Assembly (NCBI GenBank): GCA_021782715.1
Contig: JAJXUR010000025.1
Span: 1 to 5,582, forward strand
Source of the DNA: a bacterium
Lineage (GTDB): Bacteria; Patescibacteriota; Minisyncoccia; Phycocordibacterales; Phycocordibacteraceae
DNA length: 5,582 nt
Reading direction: 5' to 3'
Shown: in pieces, positions 1-4,968 of the stretch
Position numbering within the stretch: position 1 is the first letter of the stretch
Layout of the letters: each line of letters begins with the position of its first letter
Made by a program: the position numbers and the translations under genes
Notes under the pieces: generated by a model
What the model was told of the DNA's origin: nothing
What the model saw: only the letters and a program-made list of their open reading frames with translations
Databases searched by the model: none

Positions 1-699
1 TTCGCGCCGCTGCTCTTGATCCTCGCCGTCCCGATCCTGCTCTGGTTCATGCGGATACGGCGTTTCTACATCGTCCGCCACGGCGAGACGCTCCTCAATG
101 CCGAGCACATCCGGCAAGGCGAGGAAGGATTGCTCTCGCCGAAAGGTCGCGGCCAAGCGGAACAGGTCGGCCGCTACCTTGCCCGCTTCCCCGTCGAGCG
201 GATTCTCTCGAGCACCTACCCGCGAGCGAAGGAAACGGCAGATATCATCCGCAAGCAGGTGAAGGCGCCAATCCTCTATTCCGCGCTCCTCGTCGAGCGC
301 CGTAATCCGAGCGAGATCATTGGCAAGCACCGGGACGATCCCGAGGTCATCCGCATCGTCGATCAGATGGATCTCGCCTATCACGACGACGATTACCGCT
401 TCTCCGATGAGGAGAACTTCGTCGACCTCAAGAAACGCGCGCGGAAGTGCCTCGACCTGCTTGCTCGACAAGGTACCCGTGCGACCATCGTCGTGACCCA
501 CCATGTCTTCCTCAAGATGCTCGTCGCCTTCCTGCTCTACCGCGAACGCCTGCATGCAAAAGATTTCGTGAAGCTCACCTTCTTCAATGTCTCCGATAAC
601 GCCGGCATCACCATCGTCGAATTCCATCCGTGGAAGCTGCTCTCCCCCACGCGCGGCTGGGAAGTCGTCTCCTATAACGAGCAGCCCGAGGAGGATTGA
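1..699 (+). CDS. Histidine phosphatase family protein (phosphoglycerate mutase-like), 5' partial
   Basis: This is a member of the histidine phosphatase superfamily, which removes phosphate through a phospho-histidine intermediate. Numbered from the Met codon at 49 (216 residues), the signature RHGET places the nucleophile at H11 beside R10. The motif SSTYPRAKETAD gives the phosphate-binding R59, the VERRNPSE segment gives the likely acid E83, and VVTHH gives the second catalytic histidine near H151. The core is therefore complete. The frame is also open upstream to base 1 and encodes a hydrophobic stretch (FAPLLLILAVPILLWF) followed by basic RIRR. The real protein may thus begin outside the window and carry a membrane anchor. 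No Shine-Dalgarno sequence precedes Met-49, which mildly favours an upstream start. The substrate cannot be inferred. It is convergent with the coiled-coil gene at 764-1096, and a hairpin begins 8 nt after its TGA. Confidence 0.88.
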   Translation, partial: FAPLLLILAVPILLWFMRIRRFYIVRHGETLLNAEHIRQGEEGLLSPKGRGQAEQVGRYLARFPVERILSSTYPRAKETADIIRKQVKAPILYSALLVERRNPSEIIGKHRDDPEVIRIVDQMDLAYHDDDYRFSDEENFVDLKKRARKCLDLLARQGTRATIVVTHHVFLKMLVAFLLYRERLHAKDFVKLTFFNVSDNAGITIVEFHPWKLLSPTRGWEVVSYNEQPEED

Positions 700-703
700 T
701 TGC

Positions 704-741
704 AAAAAGACACCGCGGCGCCCTTGGCGCCGCGGTGTCTT
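704..741 (-). terminator. Strong intrinsic terminator between convergent genes
   Basis: A perfect 16-bp GC-rich stem (707-722 with 726-741) closes a three-base loop. Read on the minus strand, the stem runs into a T tract (tcttttt), which is the classic Rho-independent form and serves the coiled-coil gene that stops at 764. Read on the plus strand, the stem is followed by gcgga rather than T residues. It would therefore stop phosphatase transcription only weakly, although its position just after that stop codon suggests shared use. Confidence 0.85.
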
Positions 742-746
742 GCGGA
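710..746. repeat. Hairpin repeat, copy 1
   Basis: These 37 bases are identical to 2276-2312. The repeat contains the core of the terminator stem plus the flanking sequence cttgcgga. On its plus-strand right side a smaller hairpin follows (arms ggag and ctcc around 744-757), matching in layout the hairpin beside copy 2. Both copies lie just downstream of a minus-strand gene, in the same orientation. Confidence 0.85.
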
Positions 747-763
747 GATTAACCTCCACATCG

Positions 764-1096
764 CTAGTGTGCCTTCTCAAGGCGTCGAATCCGTCGTCCG
801 TGGTCAAGAACCACTAGAGTATCCTTATCAACCGCCCGTGCAACGCCGTCAAGCGTCTCTTTCATATCCTCCACTGCATTTTCGAGAGAACCGGTACGCT
901 TCTCGAGCGCCGTCACCCGATAACCAAGATCATCGAGACTCCCTTCAATCTTATCAAATCGAATGTCAACTTTACTGAATCGGTCGTCGACCTTGTCGAA
1001 CCGGTCGTCGACTTTTGAAAAGCCAAGCTGGACGGCTCCCAACACATCCGCGATCGTCGGTTCGTATTCGCTCGATTTCTTCATGACCTTCTTCAT
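764..1096 (-). CDS. Small heptad-repeat coiled-coil protein
   Basis: This is a 110-residue acidic and basic protein with no signal peptide or membrane segment. After an N-terminal MKKVMKKSSEYEPTIADVL stretch come four consecutive seven-residue units: FSKVDDR, FDKVDDR, FSKVDIR and FDKIEGS. Further hydrophobic heptads (LDDLGYRVTALEKR, LENAVEDMKETLDGV) follow, and the end is basic (RRIRRLEKAH). This predicts a long oligomeric coiled coil; its function is unknown. The start at 1096 was chosen because an extended -10 element ends 7 nt upstream. That would put the transcript start almost on the ATG. Other in-frame starts are ATG at 1084, ATG at 1117 and TTG at 1192, and none has a convincing ribosome-binding site. 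A strong terminator follows the TAG stop. Confidence 0.8.
   Translation of the reverse strand: MKKVMKKSSEYEPTIADVLGAVQLGFSKVDDRFDKVDDRFSKVDIRFDKIEGSLDDLGYRVTALEKRTGSLENAVEDMKETLDGVARAVDKDTLVVLDHGRRIRRLEKAH
938..1021 (-). repeat. Four tandem 21-nt (heptad) repeats inside the coiled-coil gene
   Basis: Four adjacent 21-base units encode F-x-K-(V/I)-(D/E)-x-(R/S). The first two are nearly identical at DNA level, sharing gtcgacgaccg, and the later two have diverged. Such tandem units can expand or contract by slippage, which would change the coiled-coil length by whole heptads without breaking the frame. Confidence 0.75.
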
Positions 1097-1103
1097 GCGG
1101 AAG

Positions 1104-1112
1104 ATTGTAACA
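1104..1112 (-). promoter_or_regulatory. Extended -10 promoter of the coiled-coil gene
   Basis: On the minus strand the sequence reads TG-T-TACAAT, an extended -10 element with five of six matches to TATAAT. No -35 hexamer is evident. Transcription would begin near 1097, directly at the ATG at 1096, giving a leaderless or nearly leaderless mRNA. A 12-bp palindrome, ccgcgtacgcgg (1133-1144), lies upstream where a -35 contact or regulator could bind. Confidence 0.5.
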
Positions 1113-1185
1113 TGCATGCGCGCCTGGGAGATCCGCGTACGCGGCTGCTGCGCTTGTTTCTTCGCAGCGCAACTTTTCGCTGCAA

Positions 1186-2212
1186 TCACCAACTAAATCT
1201 GAAATGCCCGCCACGGAAGGAGAAGTGCCCGCCGAGGAATTTGAACTTTGCGTAGGCGGGGGCGTAGACCACTGGCACAATGGGCATCTTTAGCGATCCC
1301 GTCAGATAACTGATGATGACGATGCCGGAGCCGCCAAAACCGACACCATTAGCAAACCCTCCACCCCCACCACCACCGGTGTTGGGGGTGCCGCTAACTC
1401 CCGAACCGCCGTTGCCACTAGAACCCTGTCCGCCACCACCCAATCCTCCAGAACCGGGCGAACCATTGGTATAGGAACTGCCACCGCCGCCACCCGCGTA
1501 GTACGTCGGGGTACCGCTTATAGAGAAAGAGAGCCCGTTGCCGCCGTTGCCGCCGTTCAGGTCATTGGGAGAGCCGCCGCCCCAGTTCGGGTTACCCGCA
1601 GCACCGGCACCGCCACCGCCGGAGGAGCCACCACCGAGGCCGCTCGTGACAATGCCGGTACCGCCAGCATTCCCGTATCCTGTCCCTCCACCCGAGTTTC
1701 CCTGGGTCGCTGCGCCTCCTGCTCCCCCATTCCCCGAACCGCCGCCAGAACCGCCGCTGAAGCCAGGGAAATTGCCATAGCCGCATCCAGGCAATCCTCC
1801 GCCAAGGGCGGTTATGGTATCGAAAACGGAGTTCCCACCGCTGTTGTTTGTGGCCCCCCCAGCGCCAACAGTTATAGCATACGATCCTGCGCTTACAGCA
1901 TGCGACGCATCATATACCAGGCCACCAGCACCGCCGCCGCCGCAATAAGCAGCAGTAGGGGAACTCCCCCCGGCACCGCCGCCGGCGACAACGAGAACCT
2001 TGGCGGCTCCGGTGTCGGTGCAAGTGAGCGTGCCGCTTGAGGTGAACGTATGAATCGTGTACCCACCGCTATAGGTGATCGTCCCGCCGGTGCAATCTGC
2101 AGCTTCGGCTCGCTGGATTCCTATCGCCAGGAAGCTACCCCCCCCCGATATGCTGCATGCTGCCGGCGAGCGGCGTGAAAAGAATTGCGATGGTGATGAG
2201 AAGTTTCTTCAC
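1186..2212 (-). CDS. Secreted glycine-rich surface protein, frame broken at a G9 tract (possible phase-variable gene)
   Basis: A GTG start at 2212 opens a signal peptide (MKKLLITIAILFTPLAGS) that runs into nine G and then TAG after 25 residues. With one G removed the frame continues to the TGA at 1186 and gives 341 residues. No start codon lies in the downstream frame before the tract, so the two parts belong together. In the restored protein, cleavage is plausible at AEA|AD near residue 37. A beta-like module follows (GGTITYSGGYTIHTFTSSG, then AAKVLVVAGG) and then about 230 residues rich in Gly, Ser and Asn. The domain closes with SGIVIISY at 295-302, and the last 20 residues carry F-x-F-x-GG units. 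This resembles glycine-rich domains of secreted bacterial and phage tail proteins. An adhesin role is an inference. The break could instead be a sequencing error or a decayed gene. Confidence 0.8.
2138..2146 (-). repeat. Homopolymer G9 tract (C9 on plus strand) in the signal-peptide region
   Basis: Nine G residues on the coding strand cover codons 23-25 of the GTG frame and are followed directly by TAG. Eight or eleven G would join the signal peptide to the glycine-rich body; nine truncates it. It is the longest single-base run that I see in the window, and it sits early in the gene, as slippage switches often do. A C7 run at 1854-1860 lies in the same gene but does not disturb the frame. Confidence 0.9.
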
Positions 2213-2224
2213 GATGTTTCCCTC

Positions 2225-2233
2225 AGTATAGCA
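2225..2233 (-). promoter_or_regulatory. Extended -10 promoter of the glycine-rich protein gene
   Basis: The minus strand reads TG-C-TATACT, with five of six matches to TATAAT plus the TG extension. No clear -35 box is seen. The expected transcript start is near 2218, only about 6 nt before the GTG at 2212. The purine run gaggga at 2224-2219 looks like a Shine-Dalgarno sequence but would then lie mostly upstream of the mRNA start. Confidence 0.5.
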
Positions 2234-2275
2234 CCGCAAGCCGCAGATATGCCCGACCCGTGGATTACATGGGAA

Positions 2276-2304
2276 ACACCGCGGCGCCCTTGGCGCCGCG
2301 GTGT
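2276..2304 (-). terminator. GC-rich hairpin, distal part of the groEL 3' end
   Basis: A 13-bp perfect stem (2276-2288 with 2292-2304) closes a three-base loop, with the same core sequence as the hairpin at 707-741. On the minus strand it is followed by tttccc, a short T run, so it is a weaker intrinsic terminator than the other copy. It lies 48 nt beyond the groEL stop, after two further hairpins. Confidence 0.65.
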
Positions 2305-2312
2305 CTTGCGGA
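2276..2312. repeat. Hairpin repeat, copy 2
   Basis: This 37-base block is identical to 710-746 and lies in the same orientation relative to the minus-strand gene upstream of it. The adjoining small hairpin is present beside both copies with compensatory differences: GGATG/CATCC here against GGAGG/TCTCC beside copy 1. That indicates selection on RNA structure rather than a recent exact duplication of the whole module. Confidence 0.85.
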
Positions 2313-2353
2313 TGTTAAACATCCGCAACTAGGGAAGTCTGACTTCCCTAGTT
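2306..2353 (-). other. Two adjacent perfect hairpins immediately after groEL
   Basis: Inverted repeat 2306-2328 has 11-base arms around a single central base, and inverted repeat 2327-2353 has 13-base arms around a single central base (practical loops of three bases). They share two bases at their junction. The arm of the second reaches into the groEL stop codon (2352-2354). With the hairpin at 2276-2304 they form a three-stem 3' end. This may protect the groESL mRNA from exonucleases or support termination. Confidence 0.7.
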
Positions 2354-3980
2354 AGTAGCCCATGTCGCCGGCGCCGGGAGCGGCTGGGGTCTTCGGTTCG
2401 GGAATCTCGGTGATGGCCGCTTCGGTCGTGAGGAGGATAGCCGCGGCGGAAATAGCGTTCTCGAGCGCCATGCGCGGCATCTTCACCGGGTCGACAATGC
2501 CAGCCTTCAGCATATCGTCGATGACCGCATCTCTCACCGCATCATATCCGGCCGTCGCCTTGCCCCCCTGCACCTTTGAGACGATGGCTGCCGCGTCCTC
2601 CTTGCCGGCATTGATAGCTATCTGCGCGAGTGGCATCGTAAGCGCGCGCACCACGATGTCGAAGCCTGCCTTCTCATCATTGCCCATCTTTGCAGCGCTT
2701 GCGGCGAGCTTCTTCGCTATTTTCGCGAGGGCGGTACCGCCGCCTGGGACGATACCTTCCTCGATTGAGGCTTTCGTCGCCTTCACCGCATCATCAATCT
2801 TATCCTTCAAGTACTTCATCTCGGTCTCGGTGGCCGCGCCGACCGAGATGACGGCGACACCGCCCGCGAGCTTCGCGATGCGTTCTTCGAGCTTCTCCTT
2901 GTCGAACTTCGACTCGGTGTGCTCCATCTGCGCCGAGAGCTGCGCGACTCTCGCGGTGATGTCGGCCTTCTTGCCTTTGCCGCCGACGATGGTCGTCGCG
3001 TCTTTGGTCGCGACGATGCGCGCCGCCTTGCCGAGCATCGCGAGGGTCGCGTTCTCGAACGTCATGCCGACGTCGCTGCTCACGACCGTACCGCCCACGA
3101 CCACCGCGATGTCCGCGAGTATATCCTTCTTTTGAGGCCCATACCCGGGCGCTTTCACCGCGAGCACGTTGAAGGTGCCGCGCAGCTTGTTCACGATGAA
3201 GGTCGAGAGTGCGTCGCCTTCGATATCATCTGCGATGATGACGAGATCCTTCTTGCCCGACTGCGCGATCTTCTCGAGGAGCGGGAGTATCTCCTGCACG
3301 CTGCCGATCTTCTTATCGGTGATGAGGATGGGGGCGTCTTTCATCTCCGCCTCCATGCGCTCCGGGTTCGTCACCATATAGGCCGACACATAGCCTTTAT
3401 CGATCTGGAGCCCTTCGACGATATCGTACGACAGTTCCATGCCTTGGCTCTCTTCGACCGTCACCACGCCGGAGGCGCCCACCTTCTCGACGGCTTCGGC
3501 AATGATGCTACCGAGTTCCTCGGACTCTGCCGAGATGCTCGCAACCTGCTTCACCTCAGCCTTTCCAGATACCGGCTTCGCCATCTTCTTGAGCTCGATA
3601 AGAGCCGCATCGCGCGCCGTCTCCATCCCCCTCCTGACGGCCATCGCGTTCGCACCCGTATTCATATGCTGGAGGCCCTCCGCGACGAGTGCCTCGAGGA
3701 GTACGACCGAGGTCGTGGTGCCGTCGCCGGCCGTGTCGTTGGTCTTCGTCGCGACCTCCTTCACGATCTCCGCGCCCATATTCTCGAACGTATCCTTGAG
3801 AGAAATCTCTTTCGCGATAGAAACGCCGTCGTTCGTTATCCTTGGGGCACCGTATGATTTCTCGATGATAACGTTGCGGCCCTTCGGACCGAGCGTAATC
3901 TTCACCGCACGTGCCGCTTGCGCGATACCCTTCGCTATCGCGGCGCGCGCGTCTTCAGAAAAAAGTATCTGTTTTGCCAT
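2352..3980 (-). CDS. groL: Chaperonin GroEL (Hsp60), complete
   Basis: This ATP-dependent chaperonin ring subunit encloses unfolded proteins in the cytoplasm together with GroES. It has 542 residues, close to the usual 540-550. The ATP-site motifs TLGPKGRNV (29-37), ITNDGVS (D51) and GDGTTT (85-90) are present, as are DDAVKATKASIEEG with the conserved aspartate and IVPGGG. The apical domain carries GYVSAYM (usually GYLSPYF) and VKAPGYG. The C-terminus is PAAPGAGDMGY, with a vestige of, but not the repeated form of, the GGM tail seen in many groups. The start at 3980 (MAKQILFSEDAR) matches the family; upstream in-frame codons to 4061 overlap groES and are not homologous. It begins two bases after the groES stop with no clear ribosome-binding site, so translational coupling is likely. 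Confidence 0.98.
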   Translation of the reverse strand: MAKQILFSEDARAAIAKGIAQAARAVKITLGPKGRNVIIEKSYGAPRITNDGVSIAKEISLKDTFENMGAEIVKEVATKTNDTAGDGTTTSVVLLEALVAEGLQHMNTGANAMAVRRGMETARDAALIELKKMAKPVSGKAEVKQVASISAESEELGSIIAEAVEKVGASGVVTVEESQGMELSYDIVEGLQIDKGYVSAYMVTNPERMEAEMKDAPILITDKKIGSVQEILPLLEKIAQSGKKDLVIIADDIEGDALSTFIVNKLRGTFNVLAVKAPGYGPQKKDILADIAVVVGGTVVSSDVGMTFENATLAMLGKAARIVATKDATTIVGGKGKKADITARVAQLSAQMEHTESKFDKEKLEERIAKLAGGVAVISVGAATETEMKYLKDKIDDAVKATKASIEEGIVPGGGTALAKIAKKLAASAAKMGNDEKAGFDIVVRALTMPLAQIAINAGKEDAAAIVSKVQGGKATAGYDAVRDAVIDDMLKAGIVDPVKMPRMALENAISAAAILLTTEAAITEIPEPKTPAAPGAGDMGY

Positions 3981-3982
3981 AA

Positions 3983-4300
3983 CTAATTTTCGATAAGGAT
4001 AATGTCGGATCCAGGGAGTACGTAGTACTCGATACCGTCGACTTTGATCGGCTCGTCCCACGGTTTCTTAAAAAAGACAGTGTCACCCGGCTTCACGTCA
4101 GCAGGCACACGCTCACCAGCGGCATTCCTGGCGCCCGGGCCGACCGCGATGACGTCGCCCTTCAGGAGTTTCTCCTTGTTAACGGTTTCGGGAATGATGA
4201 TGCCCGAGGCGAGTTTCTTCTCGCCGGTCGCATCGGCCGGCTGCACCACGATGCGATCACCAAGCGGCACGAGCGAAAATTTCTTTGTCGTTTTTGCCAT
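3983..4300 (-). CDS. groES: Co-chaperonin GroES (Hsp10), complete
   Basis: This is the lid of the GroEL chamber, a heptameric ring that caps it in the ATP state. The 105 residues are slightly longer than the common 95-100. FSLVPLGDRIVVQ at 8-20 is the conserved beginning, the mobile loop contains SGIIIPETV at 32-40 (GGIVL in E. coli), and VPADVKPGDTVFFKK plus YYVLPGSDIILIE complete the barrel. The ATG at 4300 (MAKTTKKF) is preceded by agagagct, a weak ribosome-binding site. It is the first gene of the groES-groEL operon, and groEL follows after a two-base gap. A sigma-70-type promoter lies about 50 nt upstream. I see no CIRCE inverted repeat (TTAGCACTC-N9-GAGTGCTAA), so HrcA control is not supported. 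Confidence 0.98.
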   Translation of the reverse strand: MAKTTKKFSLVPLGDRIVVQPADATGEKKLASGIIIPETVNKEKLLKGDVIAVGPGARNAAGERVPADVKPGDTVFFKKPWDEPIKVDGIEYYVLPGSDIILIEN

Positions 4301-4346
4301 AGCTCTCTATATATAAATGAATAAACGCCCTCGCACAGATGATGAG

Positions 4347-4375
4347 AGTATAGAGAAGCTGACGTCTTGTCGCAA
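4347..4375 (-). promoter_or_regulatory. groES-groEL promoter
   Basis: On the minus strand, TTGCGA (4375-4370; four of six to TTGACA) is separated by exactly 17 bases from TATACT (4352-4347; five of six to TATAAT). The expected start near 4340 gives a leader of about 40 nt that ends in an AT-rich stretch (ttatatatag) just before the groES start. Confidence 0.65.
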
Positions 4376-4378
4376 TGA

Positions 4379-4407
4379 TTGACACAATGAATGTATGCTG
4401 TTACCGT
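4379..4407 (+). promoter_or_regulatory. Divergent promoter for the membrane protein gene at 4467
   Basis: A perfect -35 hexamer TTGACA (4379-4384) is followed after 17 bases by TACCGT (4402-4407; three of six), which carries a TGn extension at 4399-4401. The -35 box lies 3 bp from the -35 box of the groES promoter on the other strand, so the two polymerases would compete for the same face of DNA. The weak -10 suggests low or regulated activity. Confidence 0.5.
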
Positions 4408-4427
4408 GGTCCCGGAAGCTATCCACC

Positions 4428-4446
4428 GACGGCAGGACGTGCCGTC
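4428..4446 (+). promoter_or_regulatory. Leader hairpin upstream of the membrane protein gene
   Basis: Arms gacggca and tgccgtc form a perfect 7-bp stem with a five-base loop. It lies in the predicted leader, 8 nt before the ribosome-binding site aaggag (4455-4460). It could tune mRNA stability or access to the ribosome-binding site. No T tract follows, so it is not a terminator, and I recognise no riboswitch class. Confidence 0.4.
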
Positions 4447-4466
4447 ATCTAGACAAGGAGAGTGTC

Positions 4467-4859
4467 ATGTACTGGATGATATTTCTTAGCTGCACTATAG
4501 TCGGGACGCTGCTGTTTGCAGGACTGGCGATTCACGCTGCCTCAGTAAGAAGCCTTCGTGATACCGCCAAAGGTGCCGCAACAGCAATAGCGATGGTTTT
4601 CTTCGCGGTAATGGTTTTCTTCGCTGCTCCCCATGCGCTCGGCTACGGGCACGTCTCAAGCTCGGCAGAGGAATACTCGGCTCATCTCGACGGCGGGGCG
4701 ACCTACCAAGTCATCTCAGCGACAAACGTAGGCGACAATACCTACGTGATCCTCGTGAAGAAGTACGGCACATCGGACTTCCGGGCCGTTCGGGTGAACG
4801 GTGCACCGCCGGAACTATTCGTAATGATTGATGGCAAGCCCATCGCCGTCGTCAAATGA
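4467..4859 (+). CDS. Hypothetical two-helix membrane protein
   Basis: I do not recognise this family. The 130-residue protein has two hydrophobic segments: residues about 1-24 (MYWMIFLSCTIVGTLLFAGL and on) and about 38-57 (AATAIAMVFFAVMVFFAAPHA). A polar tail of about 70 residues with beta-strand character follows (ATYQVISATNVGDNTYVILV, then FVMIDGKPIAVV). The short link between helices is basic (RSLRDTAK), which suggests that the loop is cytoplasmic and the tail extracytoplasmic. The start at 4467 was chosen because aaggag lies 6 nt upstream; an in-frame ATG at 4395 falls inside the promoter and its translation is not hydrophobic. It is transcribed away from groES with closely spaced promoters, and a terminator follows, so it forms a single-gene unit. 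Confidence 0.8.
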   Translation: MYWMIFLSCTIVGTLLFAGLAIHAASVRSLRDTAKGAATAIAMVFFAVMVFFAAPHALGYGHVSSSAEEYSAHLDGGATYQVISATNVGDNTYVILVKKYGTSDFRAVRVNGAPPELFVMIDGKPIAVVK

Positions 4860-4880
4860 CCGTACCGGATACGTCCGACC

Positions 4881-4908
4881 AGCGCCGCGAGGGAACCTCG
4901 CGGCGTTT
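4881..4908 (+). terminator. Intrinsic terminator after the membrane protein gene
   Basis: Arms cgccgcgagg (4883-4892) and cctcgcggcg (4896-4905) form a perfect 10-bp stem with loop gaa, extended by a G-T and an A-T pair. It is followed by ttt and further T-rich sequence. It lies 23 nt after the TGA at 4857-4859 and separates that gene from secG. Read on the minus strand there is no T run, so it acts on the plus strand. Confidence 0.75.
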
Positions 4909-4927
4909 CCATTGCATTTTCACACAG

Positions 4928-4957
4928 TTGCGCGGAATGCTCATTTCATGCTATCTT
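4928..4957 (+). promoter_or_regulatory. secG promoter with extended -10
   Basis: TTGCGC (4928-4933) and TATCTT (4952-4957) are separated by 18 bases, and a TG at 4949-4950 gives the extended form TG-C-TATCTT. The expected start near 4964 is about 5 nt before the ATG at 4969. This supports a near-leaderless transcript and that start codon. Confidence 0.5.
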
Positions 4958-4968
4958 TATCGGCACAG

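Noticed and set aside
938..1021. Regular repeats as a CRISPR array
   Set aside because: The 21-base units are contiguous, without spacers, and encode coiled-coil heptads.
1538..1780. Proline-rich open frame on the plus strand
   Set aside because: It is the complement of glycine codons in the glycine-rich gene; the minus strand has the signal peptide, promoter and domain pattern.
1186..1794. A separate 202-residue glycine-rich gene starting at a TTG at 1794
   Set aside because: The same frame continues unbroken upstream through the whole N-terminal module to the G tract, so this TTG is internal.
1557..1805. Alternative minus-strand frame in the glycine-rich region
   Set aside because: It lacks the beta-module and glycine pattern that run continuously from 2145 to 1186 in the other frame.
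2135..2137. TAG read as an amino acid (alternative code) to explain the broken frame
   Set aside because: Reading through TAG stays in the wrong frame and does not give the glycine-rich protein; TAG also ends groES and the coiled-coil gene.
701..2312. The paired hairpin repeats as ends of an insertion sequence or transposon
   Set aside because: The copies are in direct rather than inverted orientation, no transposase lies between them, and each follows a gene stop as terminators do.
2362..3996. Long open frames on the plus strand opposite groEL (2362-3135, 2919-3857, 3439-3996)
   Set aside because: They are antisense shadows of a well-conserved GC-rich groEL gene, with low-complexity or unnatural composition and no supporting start signals.
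4301..4394. CIRCE/HrcA operator upstream of groES
   Set aside because: No TTAGCACTC-N9-GAGTGCTAA or close variant is present; only partial and unpaired resemblance.
4395..4466. Upstream ATG at 4395 for the membrane protein gene
   Set aside because: It lies between the -35 and -10 boxes, and the added 24 residues are polar and unlike a signal; ATG 4467 has aaggag at good spacing.
4828..4968. Longer N-terminus for SecG
   Set aside because: It would overlap the previous gene and run through its terminator and the secG promoter; SecG proteins normally begin just before helix 1.
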